Shown here: piece by piece, positions 33,498 to 43,919 of the stretch | Layout of the letters: the number at the start of each line of letters is the position of its first letter | Numbering within the stretch: position 1 is the first letter of the stretch | NCBI GenBank assembly: GCA_029718625.1 | Contig: CM056380.1 | Coordinates: 113,074,818-113,138,817, forward strand | Direction: 5' to 3' | From: Synaphobranchus kaupii | Taxonomy: Eukaryota; Chordata; Actinopteri; Anguilliformes; Synaphobranchidae | DNA length: 64,000 nt | Translations under genes and position numbers: made by a program | Notes under the pieces: generated by a model | Databases searched by the model: none | Told to the model about the DNA's origin: nothing | The model's input: only the letters and a program-made list of their open reading frames with translations

Positions 33498-33954
33498 TTT
33501 TAATCTAGGATTACTCAAAACAGTAACAAAGTACCCAGACTAAACAAAGTGGCAAGAACCTAGACATTCAGCCCCTTTTGTCATTCCGCCTCTGCAATGG
33601 GCGAGACATTTTCCATTTCCCTGCCAATGAGACTGCTCAAATTTCTTGACACAATCTGCATAATGCAGTCAAACATGGTCTCAGTCCTGCCGAGGAAATC
33701 AGGGCCATCTGGGGGTTTAGTTGGAACACATACCTGGAGTTGCATTTACAGAACAGCCTAGGGCTTAAAAGCTTTAAGGTCTGCCAAGGCCTGTCTTCAG
33801 CCAGTGAAAACCTCTGTCCAGGAGTAAACTGTGTCAGAAATATCAGGATTCGTAACTTTGTAAATGTATTGATGAATACATGTGAAGTTGGTGTTGTATT
33901 CTTGCATACAAACATTTTGTTACAATTATGTTACAGGTTTATGTTACAAACTGA
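33498..33954 (-). other. Region upstream of gene B, promoter not identified
   Basis: Should contain the gene B 5' untranslated region and promoter. I see no convincing TATA box, CpG island or upstream exon. Confidence 0.4.
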
Positions 33955-34228
33955 AAAATGCAATGGCCGCCATAATGTAGGGTGTGAAATGTACACCTGT
34001 CAAATGGTGGAATTGGAGGAATTCTTGCAGGACGTTTACCTGAGCCTGAGAGTGGGAGGACAGAGGAGCCTCTGGGCACCCCGGTGGCCACATCCACCAG
34101 AAAAAAGAAGTTAGTGATAGTTGGGAACACAGTTATTAGATTGTGTAGACAGACAGACATTGTTCGCATGACACGGAGGCTCGTATGGTATGTTGACTTT
34201 CTGGTGCCCATGTAGGAGCGTGGTTCTG

Positions 34229-34453
34229 TACATTACAGGCATTTAGCAGACGCTCTTATCCAGAGCGACTTACACAACTTTTTAGTATTTTTTTTTAACA
34301 TATTATCCATTTATACAGCTGGATATACACTGAAGCGATTCAGGTTAGGTACCTTGCTCAAGGGTACAATGGCAGTGTCCTAGCTGGGATTCGAACCTGC
34401 GATCTTTCGGTTACAAGGCCAGTTCCTTAACCCTTATACTACACTGCCGCCCC
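34229..34453 (-). mobile_element. tRNA-derived SINE inserted in the LINE
   Basis: Same family and orientation as 5866: minus-strand head GGGCGGCAGTGTAGTATAAG, B box in GCAGGTTCGAATCCC, tail GTCGCTCTGGATAAGAGCGT. More complete than the other two copies. Confidence 0.9.
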
Positions 34454-34485
34454 GTGAATCACTCTCATTAACGAGAGTGATTCAC
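34454..34485. repeat. Perfect 13-bp inverted repeat
   Basis: GTGAATCACTCTC, a 6-nt spacer ATTAAC, then its exact complement. It abuts the head of the SINE. Confidence 0.95.
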
Positions 34486-35900
34486 AGCATGCGGACAAGC
34501 TCCTGGCCAGAACAGGGAGAGAACCAGTGGTCATGGTCCATGTTGGGGCCAATGACAGAGGTAAGGGTAGGTTTGAGGTTCACGTGCAAGCACAGGGAAG
34601 CAAGGATTTATTTGGAGGTTTAACACGTGACTACAAACCAGGTGTAGGAAAGAGGGGTACAGGTTTATGGGGCACTGGGACTCCTTTTGGGACAGGGGTG
34701 ATCTGTACAAGCTTGCCAGGCTGCACCTGAACCAGAGGGGTACTGCTGTATTTGGCCAGCGTATGCTTAGGGTAGCAAAGGATTATTTAAACTGGGACTT
34801 GGGGGGCAGGGAGGTGCAGACGGCCCAGATGGAAGCTATCAAGGCCACCTATAATAATAGTGGGAACAATAATAATATTTCTAGAGAATAATTTTTATTA
34901 TTTTTTTATTTTATTTTTATAAACTTTATTTCAAACAATTTAGGAAACAAATTAGAAAAAAAAGAAAAAAATATATTTTTTGGAAATATATTTTTATTAA
35001 TATATTAAATTTTAGTAAGGGTGACTTGGAACAGCAGGGAGTGAGGAACGGGACAGGATGTGGAATAGTGGCAATAGCATAAGTAATAGTGTGAAATGTC
35101 TTTGTTTAAATGCTAAAAAATACATTTTTGGAACTTGAAGCTGTGATGAATAATGGCGCTATGACATAAATGTGATTACAGAGACATGGTTTGGGGAAAG
35201 GGATGAATATAATATAGTGAGGTACAGACGTATTTGGAAAGATAAATCCAGTAAGAGAGGTGTAGCTCTCTGCATACAAGAAAACCTGGACGGGCAGGAA
35301 ATACAAGAAAACCTGAATGTGCAGGAAATTCCAGAAATGGTCCATCTCATGCCTAGCGAGGACATTTGGATTTAGCTCATAGGGGAACATGTGAACGGCC
35401 TTATTACAGGAGTATATTATAAACTGCCACCTTCAGACAGTGTGAATACAATGCTCTTTGGAAATAAAAAAAACAAGCTTGTCACGGAGAAGAGACTTTT
35501 ATTATGGGTCACTTCAATTACCTCACTATTACTTGGGAATTGGTGACAGGACAAGGACAGAGTGAGAAAGAATGTCTAGATGTTGTAAATTACATTTTTT
35601 TTGGGCATAGTATGTCAGTCAGCCTACAAGAGGGACATCAATTCTGGCATTCAGAACTTTCAGCATAGTGCTAGTGGAGCCACTTGGTACAAGTGATCAT
35701 TGTGCAATTAGTTTTGATGTATTTTGGCAAATGAGGAGGGCTTCCTCTAAGTCCAGAATTTTTTATTTTAGTCGTGCCAACTTTAACAAGATGCGAGCAC
35801 ATTTAAGTAACAAAGACTGGTTGTAACTTCTTGATTGCAAAACTGTGGGGAATGAAAAGTGGGGCACGTTCAAAAGGGTTATTATTGATGTAATTTCATT

Positions 35901-36571
35901 CCAAAGATAAGGAAAATTAGCGACTATCACTTAACCAAGCAAGAACTTGTCAAAGCAGCCTTCATAACATGATTTACAGAAAATACCATCATTTACAGTA
36001 AATCATTACAGATTCCATGGTGTCTCTTGCAGTGTAAGTAATGCATAAACACATTTCTTTGGACATTTTTCAGTGTAACTACAGCGTACTTTGTCCTTTC
36101 CTTCTGAAGAACCAATATAACCAAGTGCAACCTATTTGTGATTAAGAAGCAATAAACATTTAATGTATATTAGAACATGAGAGTTAATTACATAAAAACA
36201 CATTTTGACACAGAGGACCATAAATCACTGGGGCTTCTTCACCAAAAACCGTCCAAAAGTTCAATATTCATACTCAAGCCTAATCAGAAGAAGCATTTCA
36301 AATTTAAGATTTGGAGAAAGCCTTATTTATTTGGTCTTCTGCTGTTAGGCAGAGAAATTATTTTGGTCTTCTATTCTTAGGCAAATAAATTATTTATTTG
36401 GTCTTCGACTGTTAGGCAAAGAAATTCAAAGTTAAATAGTTTTTAAAGACATGCGAATTTGACCCCTAAATTGTCGAGTAGCACTTTTGCTATTCAGTGA
36501 ACGGCATAGGTGCACTTACTGGGGAAAAGCAAAGGTCAGCAGGACTACTACAGTTTACTCATGTATACTCA
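35901..36571. other. Intergenic, one short tandem repeat
   Basis: No gene. Includes three degenerate tandem units at 36327-36428 of the form TTTGGTCTTC(T/G)nCTGTTAGGCA, about 35-42 bp each. Confidence 0.5.
36327..36428 (+). repeat. Degenerate tandem repeat, 3 units
   Basis: Three copies of TTTGGTCTTC followed by CTGTTAGGCA(G/A)A or CTTAGGCAAA and an AAATTATTT linker. Confidence 0.8.
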
Positions 36572-37732
36572 AGGCCTCGTACACACAGGCAGGTTTGGTT
36601 TGGTTTGAGGTTTGGACATGTATTAATTGGGAGGTTTTCGCAAAGCTTAACCCGTTTGTACTTTATTTAATTCCTTGAATGACCCTTACATTTCACACTT
36701 CACATTTCTGGGTACTGTAGCAACGGATGACATCACAGATAGGTAAACTCTATAAACAAGCAACATGGCACCAACTTCATCATAGCCTTTGTAGCGGTTC
36801 CTTTACACTAAAATGTGTAATGGCACCGCTAGCACTCAAGCCGTTTTCTCACGTTTTTCTCACAGAAGCTGCCCCTCAAAAGGTCTTTGCACGGCTCTGC
36901 CTGTGTGCATACCCTGAGAATACATCCTGCAGGCACACCTGGCCAGTAATAACAGTACAAATGTTACATTTCTTTAATCAAATCAAAAGGGCCAAGGGCG
37001 TAGGAGTGGTGTGGCATCTGTGCGGGACACTTTAAGGGGATCCGGGGGCTTTTGATAAACAGAACTTGGGGACAGTGACTGATGGAACACAACGATTTAC
37101 TGACATGCACACAATATGAACACACACACACGGACACATAAATCCATGCATATACAGTATGCGCACGCACGCACGCACACCTGTTACTGTATATATATAT
37201 TATCCGGATGTATTATCATTGTTATTTTGTATTTTTTCTCATGTTGACATGTTCATTTTTCTCATCAGCAAGCTTTGGCAACACAAACGTAAAATGTTGT
37301 CATGCCAATAAAACATATTGAATTGATAGGGGGCGGGGTGGAGTAGTTACGTTTTACACATGGCTACTCGCCTTCTTGAGACCCGGGGCTATAGCCCAAT
37401 AGCCAGGGCCTAGGCACGCCGATGCTGAAAACCTTGGCAGTGTGAGTGTTTGCAAGCAACTTGAGAGAAAACGCAATTAAATGCCGCCATGTTTTCAGTT
37501 TATACATCAATGAGGTCATCCGTAACCACAGAGCTCCTGGTGATAAAGGTCCTGTACACATTCACAGCTAAAACCAGTTAAGGGTTTTCGCATCGTTTCC
37601 GATCCTTGCTCCGAGGGGTTTTTAATTAAAACGTTCTTGCAACCCCTGACAGTGTGGAATTGAAGGTTTTAAGGAGCTGAAATGGTTTTAGAAACATATT
37701 TTAACGTTTTAATGCTAGTGTCTATGAGGCCT
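36572..37732. mobile_element. Candidate DNA transposon, ends inverted
   Basis: Left end AGGCCTCGTACACACAGGCA; complement of the right end AGGCCTCATAGACACTAGCA. About 1.16 kb, with a LINE 3' end (37205-37328) and a (CGCA)n stretch inside. No transposase seen, and the shared ends are short. Confidence 0.4.
37205..37328 (+). mobile_element. LINE 3' end fragment
   Basis: Ends ATGCCAATAAAACATATTGA followed by ATTGA, the polyadenylation signal and short tail repeats typical of a family of fish L1/Tx1-like LINE 3' ends. Confidence 0.6.
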
Positions 37733-38723
37733 GAGACATAATGCACTGCGATTTTATGACATTTGTATTTAGCTGTGCGTCATAATTATTTACAAACAAA
37801 AAAGTACAAACGCAAGTCCCCCAGCCTTGTTTTACTTTAGGGCTTTGGCTTGCGGGAACGCTGTAGGCTACACACTGTACAATTCTACATTAAAAATTGG
37901 AAAATTCTAATTCAAATTGTTTTTAAGGGTTCCAAAACAGCTGAGACATGCTTATGTGACAGGACGGGAACATACTTTGCTTAACTGAAGCAACGTGTGT
38001 CCTTTTGGCCATTTAAATGTGTTTCCAGATCATTCAGTGTTCTGGACAAATTGAAAGCCGTAACGGGAGGCCTCTGGTTACGTCAGCGTCCATTTTCAAT
38101 CACATCGTTGGTTAATGGCTTGAGAGGGGTGTCACTCTTTTCTTGGGCCGATGGACTCGTTGACCTTCTCCTGCAACAAAGCCATTTGCTTCATCACCAT
38201 AACGTGTATGACATTCAGAATAATGCAGGACGCTTTACAAAGCATAATAAAAGATCAATGCAGAAAACTTACACACAAAGGGACCGTGCCTGTTAACTAG
38301 TGTAGAAGTTTCAGTAATTATGAAAATTATTTCAAGTGGATTGCAAGATGTTGACGCAATCCATTTTGAAATGACTAGGTGAGTTCAGAAGAAAAGAGAA
38401 AAAAATAATAGAAATTAAAAAAAGGTATAATACAATAAAAAAATACTCTTTTCAATGAGTCAAAAAAAAAAACAGGAAAAAAAAGTGAATTCACAAACTG
38501 ATCAAAACATAAATTGCATTGAGGGAAATCAAGAATGCGAGAGCCTTCTCCCAGTATTCAGAGTACTCCAGAAATTGTTGATTGTGTTCAGAATGTGATT
38601 TGAAGATGTTGAATGAGGGTTTTTTGTAAAGCGGTACAAGTGCACTTGTGAGGCTATATGGACAACGACGATCCCTTGGGACAGTATTCCCAAACAAATA
38701 GCTATAAAAAGGGAGAGTGGTCC
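37733..38723. other. Intergenic, nothing recognised
   Basis: AT-rich, with A-runs near 38460-38480. No supported feature. A retroviral 5' LTR expected near its right end was sought and not found. Confidence 0.45.
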
Positions 38724-38885
38724 CTTGGTTTGTTTTATGTTTTCATGGGGGCAAGAGGTCCTTGGTTTGTTTTATGTTTTCATGGGGGCAAGAGGTCCTT
38801 GGTTTGTTTTATGTTTTCATGGGGGCAAGAGGTCCTTGGTTTGTTTTATGTTTTCATGGGGGCAAGAGGTCCTTGGTTTGTTTTC
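38724..38885 (+). repeat. 37-bp minisatellite
   Basis: Four identical 37-bp units starting CTTGGTTTGTTTTATGTTTT, plus a 13-bp partial unit. It sits 80 bp upstream of the retroviral gag start, in place of an expected leader. Confidence 0.97.
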
Positions 38886-38966
38886 ATGTTGATTTACTTT
38901 CACTGTTACCCTCTTAATTGTATAGTTCTGTTTTATGTTTAATTATTTTGGTTTTGTCTAGAAGTA

Positions 38967-39748
38967 ATGGGAGGTAAACCCTCTATCGCGATCCCTCCTA
39001 AGGGGTCGCCAGTATGGCACATGTACACTCATTATTCGCCGGAGACTTGTAAATGTTTGGACAAATGGATTGAGTATACTAAGAATGATCCAAAATTACA
39101 GTTCCCTGATGGGGGTACTTTTGATATGGTCAGGATAAAATACCTGAGGGATACCTTAGAGCAGGGGTGTCAAACTCCAGTCCTGGAGGGCCGCAGTGTC
39201 TACAGGTATTTGTGGTTTCCTTTCAATCAGCACCCAGTTAAAGCATTGAGAACAAGGTGTGTGGACTTCTTAGCCAATTAGTGACTAAAATTAATCACTT
39301 GTGCTTAAACGCACCAAAAACCAGCAGACACTGCGGCCCTCCAGGACCGGATCTTGACACCCCTGCCTTAGAGAATAAAAAGAAGCCCACCCCTCAGGTA
39401 CAATGGGCACAATATTTTCTGTGGTATGATGAGGCCCTGAAAAGGGTAGCTGAGTCAAAACAGAGAGGACACGTAGAAACCCAAAATAAACAAAAAGACG
39501 AGGTTTGCGAATTAAGACAGAAAATAAATGAGAAATATAGGGCCGAAATGGAGAGTGAATTACACCACGCAAAACCTAAACGGCCCGCAAAAACAAAACC
39601 TACGCCGCCGCCGTATGTGAAGATTTATCCTAATCTTACAGTGAAAGCAAAGAAGGCAGAATTAGAGTCAGACCCAGAGACCATGCCAGAATTAAAGGGT
39701 GAACATGTTAAGCTTATTTGTCTTGCATGGCAAGTGCCGAGAAACTGA
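38967..39748 (+). pseudogene. Retroviral gag, N-terminal part (interrupted)
   Basis: Starts MGGKPSIAIPPKGSP; Gly-2 with following small and basic residues is an N-myristoylation-type start, typical of retroviral matrix. Continues with CKCLDKWIEYTKNDPKLQFP and is cut at 39161 by a hAT MITE, resuming after 39373 (ENKKKPTPQVQWAQYFLWYD). A Lys/Glu-rich coiled-coil-like stretch (39470-39600) and a Pro-rich segment follow. Confidence 0.8.
39162..39365. mobile_element. hAT-type MITE with perfect 8-bp target duplication
   Basis: 204 bp. Ends CAGGGGTGTCAAACTCCAGT and, inverted, GATCTTGACACCCCTG. Flanked on both sides by CCTTAGAG (39154-39161 and 39366-39373), the 8-bp duplication of hAT transposons. 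Same family as 54525-55577. Confidence 0.95.
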
Positions 39749-39948
39749 TACAATATGCTGAACATTTTATGAATTGTCAAGAGCAAAAGAGAGAGAATGC
39801 TGAAGTAAAACTGATGTCTGTGCAAATAACGCATTTTGAGGGACAACAGAGGGGCCGTGGTGTCCAGCAGAGGGGGGGGGGGGGGGGGGGGGGTCTCAGA
39901 GGGAGAGGGAGAGGCAGAGACAGAGGGAGAGACTTTACCGCACTCTAG
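39718..39948 (+). pseudogene. Retroviral gag, arginine/glycine-rich nucleocapsid start
   Basis: Frame with ENAEVKLMSVQITHFEGQQR, a run of Gly codons made by 22 G (39872-39893), then GRGRGRDRGRD coded by GGGAGAGGGAGAGGCAGAGA-type repeats. The frame then enters inserted LINE sequence. Confidence 0.65.
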
Positions 39949-40593
39949 GTCGAAATTACTCCCTGTCTGATTACCTGACACGAGTTAAAAACCCAAAACA
40001 AAGACACACATTAACAATGTACAGACTCAGTGACCACAGCCTTGCTATTGAAACTGGTCGCCACAAAAAGACCTGGCTGCCAAAAGAGAACAGGCTGTGT
40101 GCTCACTGCAACCTGGCAGAGGTAGAGACAGAGGCCCACTTTTTACTCTACTGCCCCAAGTACCTCTCAATTCGAAGCCAATATTTTTCCAAATTCAATG
40201 CGCAAATTCACCAATTTGAATACCAATCAGAATCAAATAAATTAAAAGTAGTTCTGGGAGAAGAGGATGCCACAATAGAAATGGCAGCTCATTACGTCTC
40301 TGCCTGCCATCATTTAAGAGAGGGTGTGGACTAATGTATAAATTAACTAATCTATTACTAATCTACTAGTCACCTATGTTCTTTTGAATACTGCCAGGGT
40401 TTATATATAATGTGTATTACATTATAGTACTAAATGTCTTTTGACCTGGGATTATGTGTATTGGCGGGGTGGGGGGTGGGGGGGGGGGGTTGTTGTTCAT
40501 GTTTTTGTTTTGTTTTTTTGTCATTTATGTATCAATGCTTGTGCAACACAAGTTTACTTGTCATGCAAATAAAGCACATTTGAATTTGAATTT
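39935..40593 (+). mobile_element. LINE 3' end (L1/Tx1-like) inserted in the purine repeat
   Basis: Carries the C-terminal end of an ORF2 (frame 40017-40334: AIETGRHKKTWLPKENRLCA, then HCN...AHFLLYCPKY, a CCHC-like knuckle used by L1-type elements) and a 3' tail GCAAATAAAGCACATTTGAA with TTTGAA repeats. Both sides are GAGAGACAGAGGG-type repeat, so it inserted into that repeat. 5' truncated. Confidence 0.75.
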
Positions 40594-42030
40594 GAGACAG
40601 AGGGAGAGGGAGAGACAGAGGGAGAGGCAGAGGCAGAGGGAGAGGGAGAGACAGAGGGAGAGAGAGAGAGGGAGAGAGAGAGACAGAGGGAGAGGCAGAG
40701 GGAGAGAGAGAGACAGAGGGAGAGACAGAGGGAGAGGGAGAGACAGAGGGAAAGGCAGAGGGAGAGACAGAGGGAGAGAGAGAGGGAGAGAGAGAGACAG
40801 AGGGAGAGGCAGAGGGAGAGAGAGAGACAGAGGGAGAGACAGAGGGAGAGAGAGAGACAGAGGGAGAGAGAGAGACAGACAGAGGGAGAGACAGAGGGAG
40901 AGAGAGAGACAGAGGGAAAGGCAGAGGGAGAGGCAGAGGGAGAGAGAGAGACAGAGGGAGAGGCAGAGGGAGAGGGAGAGAGAGAGACAGAGGGAGAGGC
41001 AGAGACAGAGGGAGAGGCAGAGGGAGAGACAGAGGGAGAGGCAGAGGGAGAGGGAGAGAGAGAGACAGAGGGAGAGGCAGAGACAGAGGGAGAGGCAGAG
41101 AGAGAGGCAGAGGGAGAGACAGAGGGAGAGACAGAGAGAGAGACAGAGGGAGAGGGAGAGACAGAGACAGAGAGAGAGACAGAGGGAGAGGCAGAGGGAG
41201 AGAGAGAGACAGAGGGAGAGACAGAGAGAGAGGCAGAGGGAGAGACAGAGAGAGAGACAGAGGGAGAGGGAGAGACAGAGGGAGAGACAGAGACAGAGAC
41301 AGAGGGAGAGACAGAGGGAGAGGGAGAGACAGAGACAGAGAGAGAGACAGAGGGAGAGACAGAGGGAGAGACAGAGGGAGAGACAGAGACAGAGAGAGAG
41401 ACAGAGGGAGAGACAGAGAGAGAGGCAGAGGGAGAGACAGAGAGAGAGACAGAGGGAGAGGGAGAGACAGAGGCAGAGACAGAGACAAAGGGAGAGACAG
41501 AGGGAGAGACAGAGGGAGAGGCAGAGAGAGAGGCAGAGGGAGAGACAGAGGGAGAGGGAGAGACAGAGACAGAGAGAGAGACAGAGGGAGAGACAGAGAG
41601 AGAGGCAGAGGGAGAGACAGAGAGAGAGACAGAGGGAGAGGGAGAGACAGAGGCAGAGACAGAGACAGAGGGAGAGACAGAGACAGAGACAGAGGGAGAG
41701 ACAGAGGGAGAGGCAGAGGCAGAGGGAGAGGCAGAGGGAGAGGGAGAGACAGAGGGAGAGACAGAGACAGAGACAGAGGGAGAGGCAGAGACAGAGGGAG
41801 AGACAGAGGGAGAGACAGAGACAGAGGGAGAGACAGAGGGAGAGACAGAGACAGAGGGAGAGGCAGAGGGAGAGGGAGAGACAGAGGGAGAGACAGAGAC
41901 AGAGACAGAGGGAGAGGCAGAGACAGAGGGAGAGACAGAGGGAGAGACAGAGACAGAGGGAGAGACAGAGGGAGAGACAGAGGGAGAGGCAGAGACAGAG
42001 GGAGAGACAGAGGGAGAGGGAGAGACAGAG
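40594..42030 (+). repeat. 1.4-kb purine-rich repeat (GGGAGAGACAGA-type)
   Basis: Mosaic of GGGAGA, GACAGA, GGCAGA and GAGAGA hexamers. Because units are multiples of three, every frame stays open: Arg-Glu-Arg-Gln on the plus strand and Leu-Ser-Leu-Cys on the minus. These 500-residue frames are not independent genes. Continuous with the nucleocapsid coding repeat at 39895. Confidence 0.97.
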
Positions 42031-42039
42031 GGAGAGGCA

Positions 42040-42160
42040 GAGGTGTGGGAAATAGCGCTCCTGCCCCACAGCCAGAACAGTGGACAAACCTGTTATACTT
42101 GTGTGCAGCCTGGATATTTCCCTAGGCACTATCCTGCTGCGCAACACCAGCAGAAACAAA
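42040..42160 (+). pseudogene. Retroviral nucleocapsid zinc knuckle, degenerate
   Basis: Reads TCYTCVQPGYFPRHYPAAQH: a CX2CX4HX4C knuckle in which the His and last Cys positions are Tyr. It follows directly on the repeat, showing that the repeat lies inside gag. Confidence 0.7.
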
Positions 42161-42178
42161 TATTTCCCCCGCAACAAA

Positions 42179-42301
42179 ACGCACAACTTAATGTTAACAG
42201 CGCACCTTTCACAGTGCAAACGCACAACTTACTGTTAACAGCGCACCTTTCACAGTGCAAACGCACAACTTAATGTTAACAGCGCACCTTTCACAGTGCA
42301 A
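42179..42301 (+). repeat. 41-bp tandem repeat, 3 copies
   Basis: Units start at 42179, 42220 and 42261 with ACGCACAACTTAATGTTAAC; the middle unit has one substitution. 41 is not a multiple of three, so each extra copy shifts the frame between nucleocapsid and protease. Confidence 0.95.
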
Positions 42302-42339
42302 AACCCCTTTGGTCCGCAATAGGACAGCAGAGACAAACC

Positions 42340-42939
42340 TCACTACCAAGAGATGAGCCATACATTAAATTTAAAATTGCTGGGAAGCCAGTAAATTGTC
42401 TTGTAGACACGGGAGCTTGTAGGTCCACTTTACAAGCGAAAGATTTTCCAAATGTTCTAACTTCAGGCCGTGTTGTTAAAACCGTAGGAATAGCAAACCA
42501 AGTAATACCACATCTAGAATCGGTTCCTTTAAATTTTCAGATAGGGCCGGTGACTGCTGATCAGGCCTTCCTTCTAAGCCCAGTTTCCCCTGTTAATTTA
42601 TTAGGAAGAGACCTTTTGTGTAAATTACACGGTACCATTTCCTGTACACCAGACGGAGTGTTCCTGGATGTACCCGAGAATAATTATGATGCTGTTGAAT
42701 CTGCAATGCAATTTTCTGAACCTGCCTCACCTTCTGCTTTAGTGTGTTTTTCAACAGAGCAAAACTCACTGATACAGAGAGTTCCGGCTTCCTTGTGGTC
42801 TACGGATCCAAATGAAGTCGGTTGTATGTACAATGTGGAACCTGTGGTGATTACGGTAGACCCAAAGAAAGATTTGCCCCGAAAACCCCAGTATCCGCTG
42901 AAACCAGAGGCTGAGGAAGGTATCGGTAGTCAACGGTAG
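42340..42939 (+). pseudogene. Retroviral protease
   Basis: Aspartic protease: LVDTGACRSTL active site (about 42400-42430), then VNLLGRDLLCKLHGTISC (about 42592-42645), the usual retroviral LLGRD motif. The downstream linker leads to RT, with a shift after KPEAEEG near 42920. Confidence 0.85.
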
Positions 42940-42999
42940 TCACTGCCCTACTGGCACAAGGTATCATTATTCCTACCATTAGTAAATGCAACACACCTA

Positions 43000-43440
43000 T
43001 CCTACCAGTTAAAAAGCCAGGTAAAGATACATATAGATTTGTGCAAGATTTAAGAGCTATAAATCAGGTGGTTATCCCTTCTTTTCCTGTTGTACCTAAT
43101 CCTGCTACTATATTATCTGCTATTCCAGTAACTGCTACACATTTCACTGTCATTGATTCATGTTCTGCTTTCTTTTATATCCCTATTCATCCTGATAGCC
43201 AATATTTGTTTGCATTTACGTACAAAGGGCGTCAATATACCTGGACGCGCCTGCCGCAAGGCTATACAGAATCGCCGTCATTTTTCTCTCAAGCATTACA
43301 ACATGATTTGTCTACAGTGGTTTTTACAGGAGGTTCTGTACTTGTGCCATACGTAGATGACTTATTGTTAACCTCCCCTTCTTTGCAAGCTTGTCAGGAG
43401 GATTCTCTCATTCTATTAAAAAGCACTGGCTGGCATCACT
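43000..43440 (+). pseudogene. Retroviral reverse transcriptase, fingers and palm
   Basis: Motifs in order: KDTYRFVQDLRAINQVVIPS, HFTVIDSCSAFFYIPIHP (motif A Asp), YTWTRLPQGYTESPSFFSQ (motif B), LVPYVDDLLLTSPS (motif C with both Asp). The frame breaks at about 43425. Confidence 0.88.
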
Positions 43441-43690
43441 CATGAAAATCACTCATGACATAACAAAGGGACACAGACATCTGTCAGAAAAAAGGCTTCA
43501 GGCAGTATGTTCTGTGCCTCAGCCTGTCAGCATTACGCATATGCGTGCTTTTCTGGGAATGACAGGATACTGTAGACAGTGGATTCCACTACAGGTAGTG
43601 TTTGGGATAACTACTCTTCTAACATTACAAAATTACACCCCAGAAAGGATGAGGGAAAAAGGGGTTCTATACCTATACCATTGACTCTGT
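43441..43690 (+). pseudogene. Retroviral Pol connection fragment
   Basis: In a shifted frame: HLSEKRLQAVCSVPQPVSIT and MRAFLGMTGYCRQWIP, the RT connection region. About 35 residues between palm and this segment are missing. RNase H and integrase are not found after it. Confidence 0.75.
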
Positions 43691-43919
43691 CCCAAAGTAT
43701 TTTCACATGGTGTATTATTTACATCTAATAATAAAACAGGAACATTGTGGGGTGGAGTATCTGCTCCCTTGTTCTGAAGCCAGACAGATCTTTCTATTTC
43801 AATAACGTGCTCCTCAAAAGTTGTTACAGAGTTCTGCCTAGCCTAATGAAACTCAAAGATAAACAGATGTTGAATGCTGTTACATTGGAAGTTCATTTTT
43901 GTCCTATAAAAAAAATTCA

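Larger units (their letters stand above)
33955..35900 (+). pseudogene. CR1/L2-like LINE, decayed ORF1 and endonuclease
   Basis: Plus-strand remnants of a non-LTR retrotransposon. ORF1-like esterase pieces: VMVHVGANDRGKGRFEV (34527-34577) and DLYKLARLHLNQRGTAVF (about 34690-34745). ORF2 apurinic endonuclease pieces: VITETWFGERDE (about 35170-35205), GHFNY where GDFNY is usual (about 35505), GTSDHCAISFD (about 35685) and ANFNKMRAHLSNKDW (about 35780). Stops and shifts throughout. No reverse transcriptase follows. A SINE interrupts it at 34229. Confidence 0.8.

Noticed and set aside
33498..33518. Upstream Met (MSNPRLK) as start of gene B
   Set aside because: The Met at 33497 aligns with the first Met of gene C, and SLC22A7 proteins begin with an M-x-FE motif.
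40454..42225. Open frames of 533 (+) and 554 (-) codons rich in RERQ or LSLC
   Set aside because: Both are products of a hexamer-based simple repeat; hydrophobic or charged periodicity comes from the repeat, not from a gene.
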